A stretch of DNA of 64,000 nucleotides from Candidatus Manganitrophaceae bacterium (GTDB lineage: Bacteria; Nitrospirota; Nitrospiria; SBBL01; Manganitrophaceae): the NCBI GenBank assembly GCA_016200325.1, contig JACQEZ010000008.1, positions 167,940 through 231,939 of the forward strand, written 5' to 3'. Position 1 is the stretch's first letter; each line of letters starts with the position of its first letter. The position numbers and the translations under genes are program-made. Below, piece after piece: positions 48,086 through 57,832 of the stretch. The notes beneath the pieces were generated by a model that had not been told where the DNA came from, made no database searches, and saw only the letters and a program-made list of their open reading frames with translations.

Positions 48086-49099
48086 TCAATGCTGATTAAT
48101 GACGTCGATCAGTTGGCGCAGGCGGCCAAAATCTCTTCGGTTGAAGTTAAAGACAAGACGGGGAAGCGAGAGGAGCTTCGGCTCATTTGCTTCATCGGGA
48201 AGCGGACCGCTTGCGGCAAACTCTCCGCTGACGAGGATGTCGGAGAAAGATTGGTTCAAACGGTCCAACAGGGTCGGCTCCGCCGTTTTATTCATCCGAA
48301 TCACCAATTGATCTCGAACAAACCGAAGCGAGTGGTAATTTCGATAGAAGCCGACGATCTCCTCTACGGCGACGTCGATTTGATCTGTGACCTTGAACAG
48401 GTTTAGATCTTCTTCCGAGATCAGCCCGCGTGCGAGGAGCTCATCCTCGACATAGACGCGCCACGCCTTCCAGTAGGTCCCGCCGGGAGAGTCGACAAAG
48501 ACGAGCGGGATCGGGCTGGTCTTCCCCGTTTGAAGGAGGGTCAGCGCCTCAAATCCCTCGTCATGGGTCCCGAAGCCGCCCGGGAAGAGCGCGATGGCGC
48601 TCGCCTCTTTGATGAAAAAGAGCTTCCGGGGGAAGAAATATTTGAAGGTCATCAACTTCGGATCGTTCTCGATAAACTCGTTTGCGGCCTGCTCGAACGG
48701 GAGATGGATGTTCAATCCGAAGCTGTTGCTTCGTCCGGCTCCCCCCTGAACGGCGCGCATGATCCCCTCGCCGGCGCCGGTGATGACCATGAATCCCTTT
48801 GCCGTAATCTTTCTGGCAAACTCTTCCGCATGCTGATAGATTGGCTCCGTCGGCCGGGTTCGCGCCGAACCGAAGACGCTCACCTTGCGGAAATCTTTAT
48901 AGGGAGCGAAGAGCTTAAACCCGTACCGCATCTCTTTGAGCACGGTATGGATGATCTTCAGATCCCCGCGGGTGGCATGATTTTTTGAGAGGGTCAGTGC
49001 CGTCACGATAATCTCACGGATGAGATCTTCATTCTCGGTGGGACCGGACGTGAGGTGGATGAGGTCGATGATACGTTCTTGAAGTTCTTTTAGATCCAT
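48086..49099 (-). CDS. LOG-family/TIGR00730-like nucleotide-binding protein
   Basis: A 337-residue protein with the Rossmann core of cytokinin riboside phosphate-ribohydrolase (LOG) family: VFGSARTRP, GAGEGIMRAVQGGAGR and the FPGGFGTHDEGFEALT motif. It has an extra N-terminal helical domain (about 1-85) and a long C-terminal helical part, a larger layout than plain LOG enzymes. In bacteria these may cleave nucleotide monophosphates; function here is unknown. It is 43 bases ahead of thrB on the same strand. Confidence 0.85.
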   Translation of the reverse strand: MDLKELQERIIDLIHLTSGPTENEDLIREIIVTALTLSKNHATRGDLKIIHTVLKEMRYGFKLFAPYKDFRKVSVFGSARTRPTEPIYQHAEEFARKITAKGFMVITGAGEGIMRAVQGGAGRSNSFGLNIHLPFEQAANEFIENDPKLMTFKYFFPRKLFFIKEASAIALFPGGFGTHDEGFEALTLLQTGKTSPIPLVFVDSPGGTYWKAWRVYVEDELLARGLISEEDLNLFKVTDQIDVAVEEIVGFYRNYHSLRFVRDQLVIRMNKTAEPTLLDRLNQSFSDILVSGEFAASGPLPDEANEPKLLSLPRLVFNFNRRDFGRLRQLIDVINQH

Positions 49100-49416
49100 T
49101 CTTTAATTATGCACCTGGGGCCTTTATCGTGAGCAGAGGCTGCGTAAACCGTATTGATTATTATTTATCAACCTGCCGTTGCTGTCAATATAAAATCCTG
49201 TTTTTGGTGTGGTAACGGCCATGTCGCTCCTTTTTTTTGACCGATCGGATACAAACCGCTCCATTTGGAGCTTCCGGTGATGATACCGGTTGAAAGGCTT
49301 TTATTGAACGGTTTTGAAAGGAGGGCTCGATGTGATCTTATTGGAAGATGAGAAGTGGCCTCTCCTGATTTTCTTTCCCATCGTTTGAACTTCCGACAGG
49401 TGGCGAGGACAAAAAA
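49100..49416. other. Intergenic region
   Basis: About 315 bases between two minus-strand genes. AT-rich near 49150-49190. I see no gene, RNA or clear terminator. Confidence 0.4.
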
Positions 49417-49836
49417 CTACTCGGCTTCCTGGCCCAGGGCCTCTTCAAGGATCGATTCCAACTCCGCCATGCGGAACGGTTTGTTCAAAAAATAGTCGAT
49501 CCGTTTCGACTCGATATCTTGAGCCGCATCCTGATAAGAAGCGCTGGTTAAGATCACCGTGAGCGGTTTTGAAAAAGCTTTTACCCGGTCGGCGACCTCA
49601 AGGCCCGACATCTCCGGCATCACGTAGTCGACCAGAACGGCCTGGACTTCATTTTCCCGGCAGAGTTCCAAGCCTTTCGGTCCGTCTTGCGCCAACAAAG
49701 GGGTATATCCCAAACAGGTCAATGCCTCGCCAAAGAAATCAAGGGTCGAGTCATGGTCGTCGATGACGACGATTCTTCCCTTTGTCGCGACGGGCATCGT
49801 TATCTCAGGATCGATTATTTTTGTTGATCGGATCAT
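49417..49836 (-). CDS. Stand-alone response regulator receiver protein
   Basis: A 139-residue REC-only protein: acidic pocket VIDDHDST, acceptor Asp in AVLVDYVMPEMSG, Thr in VILTSAS, Lys in FLNKPFRMAEL. Divergent from the 5.7-8.6 kb receivers in sequence. The ATG at 49836 has GGGGAG five bases before; a frame from 49938 overlaps non-coding leader. It is divergent to the thiC leader. Confidence 0.85.
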   Translation of the reverse strand: MIRSTKIIDPEITMPVATKGRIVVIDDHDSTLDFFGEALTCLGYTPLLAQDGPKGLELCRENEVQAVLVDYVMPEMSGLEVADRVKAFSKPLTVILTSASYQDAAQDIESKRIDYFLNKPFRMAELESILEEALGQEAE

Positions 49837-50048
49837 CTTCTCCCCTCTTCTTATTGAAGAACTTGAGCAACAACTGTGCCCCGAAAGCGAAGAGACAGGT
49901 AAGAAACTAAATTGTTGATTTATTGTGGTTCTCCCCATTTTGATCGGTTGAGGTGGGACGCTTTGCTGTATTCAATGTCCATTTCACGTCGTGCCGATAT
50001 GTAAGCAATTACCCAATCGATCGCTTTAAGTCCAAGAACAAAATAAAA

Positions 50049-50077
50049 TTGACTCAGCGGGAGGGGTGTGACATAAT
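50049..50077 (+). promoter_or_regulatory. Promoter of the thiC operon
   Basis: TTGACT at 50049-50054, 17-base spacer, CATAAT at 50072-50077. The predicted start (about 50084) is right at the beginning of the TPP riboswitch. Confidence 0.65.
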
Positions 50078-50083
50078 GACATT

Positions 50084-50172
50084 CAATTTCCAGGGGTGCC
50101 GCACGGCTGAGAGTTCCGAGCTTCGGAACAACCCTTTGAACCTGATCTGGGTAATGCCAGCGAAGGGAACAC
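50084..50172 (+). promoter_or_regulatory. TPP (THI) riboswitch
   Basis: The core elements match the thiamine pyrophosphate aptamer: CAGGGGTGCC, GGCTGAGAG, then a hairpin, ACCCTTTGAACCTGATCTGG and GTAATGCCAGCGAAGGGA. It precedes thiC by about 130 bases and is followed by a terminator, so TPP binding should cause premature termination. Confidence 0.97.
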
Positions 50173-50189
50173 GGTTTATCCTCTTGACG

Positions 50190-50222
50190 AGGCCGCACCC
50201 TTTGAGGGCGCGGCCTTTTTTA
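50190..50222 (+). terminator. Riboswitch-controlled intrinsic terminator
   Basis: Stem AGGCCGCACCCT with AGGGCGCGGCCT (one A-C mismatch), short TTG loop, then T-run TTTTTT. It lies between the TPP aptamer and thiC and fits a transcriptional off-switch. Confidence 0.92.
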
Positions 50223-50266
50223 TTTTTTTATTACTTTATAAATAGGTTTTCGGAAATCCGTTTTAG

Positions 50267-52207
<1,941 letters not shown>

Positions 52208-52236
52208 TTGGAACCGGTTGTCGTGAGGGTGTCATC

Positions 52237-53031
52237 ATGAAGGAGAGAGAGATTCAGCCACTGCGCGAAGCGGAGATCACCCGGACAATCGCGCGGGAGT
52301 ATTTTAAAGAATTCGATCAGATGATCGAGTCCGACGTGATCATCGTCGGCGCAGGTCCCTCCGGGCTCGTCTGCGGCCGGGATCTGGCTTCATCCGGATT
52401 GAAGGTGGTGATCATCGAACAGCTGAATCACCTCGGCGGCGGTTTCTGGAACGGCGGCTATCTGATGAACAAGGCGACGATCGCCCATCCGGCGCAAGAA
52501 ATTTTGGAAAAGATCGGCGTTCCGGTCAAACGGATCTCTAAAGAAATGTACATCGTCGATCCCCCTCATGCGACGGCCAAGCTGATCGGATCGGCCTATG
52601 ATGCTGGCGTCAAGGTGATGAACATGACGAAGGTGGTCGATCTCGTTTTACGAGGCGAGGAAAATCGGATGGAAGGGGTCGTCGTCAACTGGTATCCGCT
52701 CGAGGCGATGGGGCACGACGCCGCTCATGTCGACCCGATCGCGCTCGAATCGAAAATCGTCGTTGATGCCACCGGACATGACGCCGTCACGTTGCAACTC
52801 CTCACCAAACGGAATCTTTATCCGCAGATTCCCGGCAACGGCGCGATGTGGGTCGATCGATCGGAGGAGGAGGTGATGGAAAAAACCGGCGAGGTTTATC
52901 CAAATCTCTTCGTCATCGGCCTTTCGGTGGCCGCCGTTTATGGAACCCCCCGGATGGGGCCGGCGTTCGGATCGATGCTCCTCTCGGGCCGCAAAGGGGC
53001 GGAGCTGATCCGGAAAAAATTAAAAAGATAG
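52237..53031 (+). CDS. Thiazole synthase, Thi4 type (sulfide-dependent, His form)
   Basis: A 264-residue FAD/NAD-binding Thi4 protein that makes the thiamine thiazole from NAD and glycine. The dinucleotide motif is VIIVGAGPSGLVCGRDL (about 34-50). In the suicidal yeast enzyme the sulfur-donor Cys lies in a stretch ending CCMDPN; here the aligned site reads AAHVDP, with His164 in the position seen in archaeal Thi4 proteins that use free sulfide. So this form is probably multi-turnover and sulfide-dependent. The start at 52237 has GAGGG eight bases upstream; thiG is absent from the window. Confidence 0.92.
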   Translation: MKEREIQPLREAEITRTIAREYFKEFDQMIESDVIIVGAGPSGLVCGRDLASSGLKVVIIEQLNHLGGGFWNGGYLMNKATIAHPAQEILEKIGVPVKRISKEMYIVDPPHATAKLIGSAYDAGVKVMNMTKVVDLVLRGEENRMEGVVVNWYPLEAMGHDAAHVDPIALESKIVVDATGHDAVTLQLLTKRNLYPQIPGNGAMWVDRSEEEVMEKTGEVYPNLFVIGLSVAAVYGTPRMGPAFGSMLLSGRKGAELIRKKLKR

Positions 53032-53074
53032 ATCGTGCGAGCGGCGCGAAGACCGCGCCGCGGATCGTCCTGCC

Positions 53075-53635
53075 ATGACGAAAATTGTTGCCTTCGGCGA
53101 CAGCCTCACTGTCGGTTATCTCTCCCCGTTTGAATCTGCCCCCTATGCCTTGTTTCTTAAACCGCTCCTCGGCCCGGAGGTCGAGATCGCTCTCGCCGGC
53201 GTCAGCGGCGAGACAACCGCCGACATGCTCCGCCGATTCGACCGGCAGGTGATTCGGGCGGCCCCCCGCTATGTGATTGTGCTGGGCGGGACCAACGATA
53301 TCGGCTGGGGGATCGCAACCGATGAGATCGTCCAAAACCTCCTTCAGATGTATCAGGCCGCCCTCCAGGCGGCGATCATCCCCGTCGCCTGCGCCATCCC
53401 TTCTCTCCTCGGCGCGGATGACTTCATCCCTCCCCGCCTTGATTTGAATCGCAGGATCGGTCAAGAAGCGGCGCGTCTAAAAATCCCTTTCGCCGACCTC
53501 TTCACCCCCACCGCCGATGCGGGGGGGCGCCTCTTGGAGAGGTACTCTCAGGATGGGCTTCATCTGACACCGGAAGGGTATCATCAAATGGCCCGCATTC
53601 TCTCTGAATCTGTTTTTAAGATGAGAAGGGATTGA
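53075..53635 (+). CDS. SGNH/GDSL-type hydrolase
   Basis: A 186-residue cytoplasmic esterase-type protein. Block I is IVAFGDSLTVGY with the nucleophile Ser, the second conserved Gly is in LAGVSGETT, the Asn in VLGGTNDIGWG and the Asp-His pair in DGLHLTPEGY. No signal peptide. Relatives include TesA-like thioesterase/lysophospholipases. It follows thi4 after 43 bases and shares its transcript, but a role in thiamine synthesis is not evident. Confidence 0.85.
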   Translation: MTKIVAFGDSLTVGYLSPFESAPYALFLKPLLGPEVEIALAGVSGETTADMLRRFDRQVIRAAPRYVIVLGGTNDIGWGIATDEIVQNLLQMYQAALQAAIIPVACAIPSLLGADDFIPPRLDLNRRIGQEAARLKIPFADLFTPTADAGGRLLERYSQDGLHLTPEGYHQMARILSESVFKMRRD

Positions 53636-53641
53636 CCGTGA

Positions 53642-53668
53642 AGCGGGCCGATTTTTGATCGGCCCGCT
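53642..53668. terminator. Hairpin without T-run, end of the thi operon
   Basis: AGCGGGCCGAT and ATCGGCCCGCT form an 11-base perfect stem around TTTTG, directly after the stop of the SGNH gene. There is no downstream T-run, so it may be a Rho-assisted or 3'-stabilising hairpin rather than a classic terminator. Confidence 0.6.
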
Positions 53669-54072
53669 CGCGAGACTCAAGGTGGAATGACCCTGATTCG
53701 TTTTATTGCGACGAGGTAGGGGGGAGGTGAATGAGGGCCATCCCACCAGCCGTCCCCTTCAACCGCTTAAGCGAGATCGAAGGGAAGGACCGACTGTTTG
53801 AATTGTCCAGAGGGTTTATCTATTCCTCTATGAAAATCTACCAGATGTATTAAGCAAACATCGTTCCAAATAATTTTTTAAGGCAGGAGATCGAAATCAA
53901 TCAGGGTAGGATGGTCTTTGAGGCTGAAAAGAGAAACCTTGAGGGATGAATTCCTTGGAGGAGATCCCCAGAATGAGACGCTTCGGCAATCATTCGCCCA
54001 AGATATGCAGAAGATGTGCAACCCCTTTCCGGAGAAATGAGCGTTCACGAAAGAATGCGGCGGTGGAATAAC
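53669..54072. other. Intergenic region between convergent genes
   Basis: About 400 bases with no convincing gene. It includes AT-rich stretches near 53830-53900. No RNA or repeat recognised. Confidence 0.4.
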
Positions 54073-55359
54073 TTATTGAAAGGGATTCTGAAGGACGATC
54101 GTCTCTCCCCGTTTCGAGCTGGTTGAAACGAGATCGATTCGGCAGCCGACCTTCTCTGAAAGGGCTTCCAGATAAATTTTCGCATTTTTGGGAAGTCGGT
54201 TGTACGAGGTCGTTCCGGTCGTCGGCTCGCTCCAGCCAAGGAAGCGTTCGTAAATAGGCGTGCATTTCTCGAGAACTCTTAAAGAGGAGGGCATCTCGCG
54301 ATAGACCTTTCCTTCGAAGTCATAACCGACGCAGATCTGAATTTCCGGAATGCCGTCGAGCACGTCGAGCTTGGTAATCGCCAAAGAGGTCAGGGCATTA
54401 ACCCGGACGGCGTAACGGACCGAGACGACGTCGAACCATCCGCAGCGTCGGGGCCGGCCGGTCGTCGCGCCGAATTCCTTCCCCTTCGACCGCAAGGTCT
54501 CCCCCATTTCATTCGTCAACTCGGATGGAAAAGGCCCGCTCCCGACCCGCGTCGTATATGCTTTGGCCACCCCGAGGACCTTATTGATCCGGGTCGGTCC
54601 GACGCCGGTTCCGGTGCAGGCGCCCCCGGCCGTCGCGTTGGAAGAGGTGACATAGGGATAGGTTCCCAGGTCAACATCAAGGTGGGTCCCCTGCGCCCCC
54701 TCGAAGAGAAGATGATAACCGCGATCAATCGCTTCGTTGATCAGCTGGGTCGTGTCGGCGATATACGGTTTGATCCGGTCTGTGTATCCCATGTACTCCT
54801 GATAAACCTTGTCGAGATCAAAGCCCTTCACCTTATAAAGCTGTTCGAGGAAGTAATTCATCTCGATCAAGTTGGCGGCGAGCTTCTCCCGGAACAATTC
54901 CGGATCGAGCAGATCGACGACGCGGATCCCGATCCTCGCCATCTTATCGGCGTAAGCGGGACCGATCCCCCGACCGGTCGTCCCGATCTTGCGGGTCCCT
55001 TTCACCTTCTCGCTCTCTTTATCGATCGCCTTGTGGTATGGCATGATCAGGTGGGCCGACTCGCTGATGAAGAGGCGGCCTGTCACGGAGATCCCGTGCG
55101 TGGAGAGGGTCTCAATTTCTTCCAACAACGCCCCCGGATCGACCACCACTCCGTTTCCAATCACCCCGAATTTGCCGGGATGAAGAAGGCCGGTCGGTAT
55201 TAAATGAAGGACGATGACCTGGTTCCCGTTGACCACGGTATGTCCGGCATTGTGCCCTCCCTGATATCGGACGACATAATCGGCCGATTCGGAGAGAAGA
55301 TCGACGATCTTCCCCTTTCCTTCATCCCCCCACTGTGTCCCAATCACCACCAGATTCAT
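54073..55359 (-). CDS. purA: Adenylosuccinate synthetase
   Basis: PurA joins IMP and aspartate with GTP to make adenylosuccinate, on the way to AMP. 428 residues, normal. The N-terminus has GTQWGDEGKGKIVD, and the motifs RYQGGHNAGHT, GTTGRGIGPAYADK and GPFPSELT are family markers. Its leader on the minus strand begins with a strong promoter and an immediate hairpin with T-run. No other purine gene is adjacent. Confidence 0.98.
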   Translation of the reverse strand: MNLVVIGTQWGDEGKGKIVDLLSESADYVVRYQGGHNAGHTVVNGNQVIVLHLIPTGLLHPGKFGVIGNGVVVDPGALLEEIETLSTHGISVTGRLFISESAHLIMPYHKAIDKESEKVKGTRKIGTTGRGIGPAYADKMARIGIRVVDLLDPELFREKLAANLIEMNYFLEQLYKVKGFDLDKVYQEYMGYTDRIKPYIADTTQLINEAIDRGYHLLFEGAQGTHLDVDLGTYPYVTSSNATAGGACTGTGVGPTRINKVLGVAKAYTTRVGSGPFPSELTNEMGETLRSKGKEFGATTGRPRRCGWFDVVSVRYAVRVNALTSLAITKLDVLDGIPEIQICVGYDFEGKVYREMPSSLRVLEKCTPIYERFLGWSEPTTGTTSYNRLPKNAKIYLEALSEKVGCRIDLVSTSSKRGETIVLQNPFQ

Positions 55360-55448
55360 CTCTACTTTTCCTTGATCAGATCATTAAACAAAGCAGTTTA
55401 TCCATACGAGCCACACGAGCCACAACCGGACGAGCCACAACCGGTCAC

Positions 55449-55470
55449 AAAAAAAGGCCGATCGGCCTTT
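55449..55470 (-). terminator. Promoter-proximal terminator-like hairpin ahead of purA
   Basis: AAAGGCCGATCGGCCTTT is a perfect palindrome (55453-55470) followed by four more T on the minus strand. It begins about three bases after the predicted start of the purA message, 90 bases before the purA ATG. It looks like a terminator but stands where it would stop almost all transcripts. Confidence 0.6.
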
Positions 55471-55479
55471 AAGGCACCC

Positions 55480-55508
55480 ATCATAGGCTTTATCATTTTT
55501 GTTGTCAA
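55480..55508 (-). promoter_or_regulatory. purA promoter
   Basis: Minus strand: TTGACA (55508-55503), 17-base spacer, TATGAT (55485-55480). Predicted start near 55473. Its -35 box lies nine bases from the -35 box of the divergent tRNA promoter. Confidence 0.75.
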
Positions 55509-55517
55509 GACAAAGCC

Positions 55518-55547
55518 TTGACATCTTTCAGGTTTGGATGGTATTAT
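55518..55547 (+). promoter_or_regulatory. tRNA-Ala promoter
   Basis: TTGACA at 55518-55523, 18-base spacer, TATTAT at 55542-55547, 24 bases before the tRNA. A strong housekeeping promoter as expected for stable RNA. Confidence 0.8.
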
Positions 55548-55570
55548 CCTCTCCACTGCAACATCTATAT

Positions 55571-55646
55571 GGGGCTGTAGCTCAGCTGGGAGAGCACAAG
55601 GCTGGCAGTCTTGGGGTCAGGGGTTCGATCCCCCTCAGCTCCACCA
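55571..55646 (+). tRNA. tRNA-Ala (anticodon GGC)
   Basis: Full cloverleaf by eye: acceptor GGGGCTG with CAGCTCC, D arm GCTC...GAGC, anticodon stem CAAGG/TCTTG around loop CTGGCAG (anticodon GGC), T arm AGGGG-TTCGATC-CCCCT, with CCA encoded. A single tRNA, promoter and terminator its own. Confidence 0.97.
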
Positions 55647-55656
55647 AATAAATTGA

Positions 55657-55688
55657 GGAGTTAGCCGACAAGGGTTAACTCCTTTTTT
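55657..55688 (+). terminator. Terminator of tRNA-Ala
   Basis: GGAGTTAGCC with GGTTAACTCC (one G-U pair) around a six-base loop, then TTTTTT. Ten bases after the tRNA. Confidence 0.85.
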
Positions 55689-55754
55689 ATTGAAGTGTCT
55701 AGTTTTTGCAAGAAGATTCCTGATCGCCACATCTTTATTCCTCCTTTTGATAAG

Positions 55755-55907
55755 TCATCCGGCCGCATATTGTTTCTCCCAAGCATCGCTCTCTTCGTTC
55801 TCAATAAGTAATCTGCATACCTTGCCGTTCACATCCCAAAACATCTCTATCAATTTAAATTGTGTTTTGCTGCGAATCAACTTCGCATCCTTCCCACGCG
55901 CTGCCAC
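55755..55907 (-). pseudogene. Possible gene remnant next to tRNA-Ala
   Basis: A minus-strand frame from GTG at 55907 gives 50 residues (parts: KLIRSKTQFKLIEMFWDVNG, VCRLLIENEESDAWEKQ), coding-like but without a ribosome site and without recognised family. Directly downstream an AAAGGAGGAATAAAG ribosome site leads an ATG frame (55732-55661) that is only 23 codons long and runs into the tRNA terminator. Together they look like the cut end of a two-gene unit, perhaps a toxin-antitoxin or a former integrated element. Confidence 0.35.
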
Positions 55908-56137
55908 CGCTACTACGCAGCGGAGGAGCGTATCGGGCCGGCAATTTAAGGCAATTTAAGTATTTGGCATCTTCAGAGGGATTCAGCCCAGGGCATCGAG
56001 GTTGCACTCGAATCCATTGAGGCTTCACGATGAAAGCGAAGGAACTGTTTGTTGGAAAGCGATCTGAAGATTCTTGGGTTTGGAGGGAAGCTGTGGTGGG
56101 ACTTGGATCTGCGCTCAGGATAAAGGTCTCGGGCTTA

Positions 56138-56761
56138 TTATTTCAACTGCCTCAATTCCCTATCGTGGCGGCGAGAAAGGGTCAGCTGCGCGGTGAGGGC
56201 ACCGATGAGGGCGCAAAACATATCCCATTGGGTGTCCCAAACATCCCCCTGTGTTCCCAAAAAATCATTGGCCGACTCTCCTTGCACCAGAGCGGTCCAC
56301 CACTCAAACAGCTCGTAGAATGCGCTAAATGCCAAGCAGACAGAGGTCACGAGGAAAAAGAGCCACTTGCCGGGATGGAGGGGTGTGCGTCGGAGGAGAA
56401 TCTCCCGGGCCAGAATGGCGGGAACAAATCCTTGGGCGAGGTGGCCGAGTCGATCATAGTGATTGCGGGTGAAATGGAAGAGATCTTGAACCCAGAAACC
56501 GATCGGAACCCGCGCATAGGTGTAATGGCCCCCGACCATGAGAATGATCGCATGAATGAAGAGAAGCCGATACAACAGCGGGGTCAGCGGAAAGCGCCGG
56601 TGGCTTAGAATCAGGAGTGGGAAGCCGATGAGGATTGGAAAGGTCTCTAAAATCCAGGTGAGTCGATCATAGGAATCAACATCGGATATGATTAGCCCGA
56701 CAACTGCAAGCGCTAATAAGACGAGTGGCTCTTTGTGATCCCCCTTCTGGTCCTTTTTCAT
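56138..56761 (-). CDS. DUF2238 (YjdF-like) membrane protein
   Basis: A 207-residue inner-membrane protein with about six helices. The family phrases HAIILMVGGHYTYARVPIG, RNHYDRLGHLAQGF and GDVWDTQWDMFCALIGA are clear. Function is unknown in the family. It has a basic, charged N-terminus and no signal peptide. It is followed upstream by two small membrane ORFs on the same strand. Confidence 0.85.
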   Translation of the reverse strand: MKKDQKGDHKEPLVLLALAVVGLIISDVDSYDRLTWILETFPILIGFPLLILSHRRFPLTPLLYRLLFIHAIILMVGGHYTYARVPIGFWVQDLFHFTRNHYDRLGHLAQGFVPAILAREILLRRTPLHPGKWLFFLVTSVCLAFSAFYELFEWWTALVQGESANDFLGTQGDVWDTQWDMFCALIGALTAQLTLSRRHDRELRQLK

Positions 56762-56786
56762 GAGCTTGCTGATCCACCTCGTATAA

Positions 56787-56951
56787 TCATCTATCTTTAC
56801 GAGTTCCTGGATAGGATATCATGTTTATCCCAAAGCATGGCCCCACCTCCAGCCGCAGGCCCCACACGGCGGGTATCAAGGCCGCGATCAATGCACTGGT
56901 CAGGAGAATGAACATCTGATACGAGCCGGTCGGGTCGACTTCGATATTCAT
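56787..56951 (-). CDS. Small single-helix membrane protein (54 aa)
   Basis: The ATG at 56951 has AGGAG six bases ahead. The 54-residue product has one membrane helix (YQMFILLTSALIAALIPAVW) and a short Cys-containing tail. The open frame continues upstream to 57161, but the upstream part is in conflict with a second short frame (VLLCFILDGFPLAMALRIG, ending before 56974) that looks membrane-like too; that one has no start codon and may be a decayed gene. Function unknown. Confidence 0.4.
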   Translation of the reverse strand: MNIEVDPTGSYQMFILLTSALIAALIPAVWGLRLEVGPCFGINMISYPGTRKDR

Positions 56952-57269
56952 GGGGATCTCCTGTTTGTCGGTGATTAAAACCCCTTCGGATGCGCTTGCC
57001 GTTTCCCGATACGCAGCGCCATCGCCAGCGGAAATCCATCCAGGATGAAACAGAGCAAAACCGCTGTGGTCCAAAGATATTAACCTCCACGATCTAGAAC
57101 TCCTCCCCCATCGCATCCGTTCAACCGCACGTTCGATGCGCTGACGCAGGGACGTATTCATTCAGAGGCTTCGGCCCACAGAGACTGAACCGGATCTGCC
57201 TTCATCCTGCGCACTCTCTTTTTCGCCATCGTCATTTCTCAAAATCTTTTAGAGCTACTCTCCCTTCCC

Positions 57270-57542
57270 TCATCCCGAGGCGCTCTCTGCCCGGCGAAAG
57301 GTTCGCCAGCGATGCAGCGCCGCCAGAGCAATCATGGCGAATATCTCCGGGAGGAAGTAAGAATATAACCGCTTCACGAGCAATTGCTGAACGATCGCCG
57401 CGAGAAAAACACCATAGAAGAGATAGGAAGAGGTCAGGGTATAAAGAAAGCCGTCCAGGATAAAGGAGGGATGTTCTCCTTTCAAAGAAGCACCGGTCAA
57501 CAACACCAGCGCGATCACGAGAAGAAAGCGTAGAATTTCCAA
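57270..57542 (-). CDS. Small membrane protein (90 aa)
   Basis: A 90-residue hydrophobic protein with three likely helices (LLVIALVLLTGAS, YLFYGVFLAAIVQQLLV, FAMIALAALH) and a basic C-terminus. I do not recognise the family. The start would be TTG at 57542; no good ribosome site is seen. It lies between the DUF2238 gene and the MFS gene, all on the minus strand. Confidence 0.4.
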   Translation of the reverse strand: MEILRFLLVIALVLLTGASLKGEHPSFILDGFLYTLTSSYLFYGVFLAAIVQQLLVKRLYSYFLPEIFAMIALAALHRWRTFRRAESASG

Positions 57543-57832
57543 TCTCGATCATGGATCACGAAGTCTCCCGACCTTCATTCGGATGCGGTGTGATTCCCGC
57601 GATATGAATCTCTCGGCCAGGCTCTTTCGCTCTGTGTCCGAAAATAGATGCGCCCTTTGATTTGGCTTCGCAAGATTCTATTTTCCGAAACCAGATATTC
57701 AATGCGTGAGAGCAACTCTATCATTGATAGAATCCGGGATATAACCGAGAACTCTCTTCCAGTCCATTATATGTTCCCGTCAGGGTGGTGGTCTCGACAC
57801 CCACGCGTGTCAGGGGAGTAAGTTCATGACAC

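Noticed and set aside
55690..55959. An 89-codon + frame after the tRNA
   Set aside because: TTG start at the terminator T-run and better coding signs on the opposite strand.
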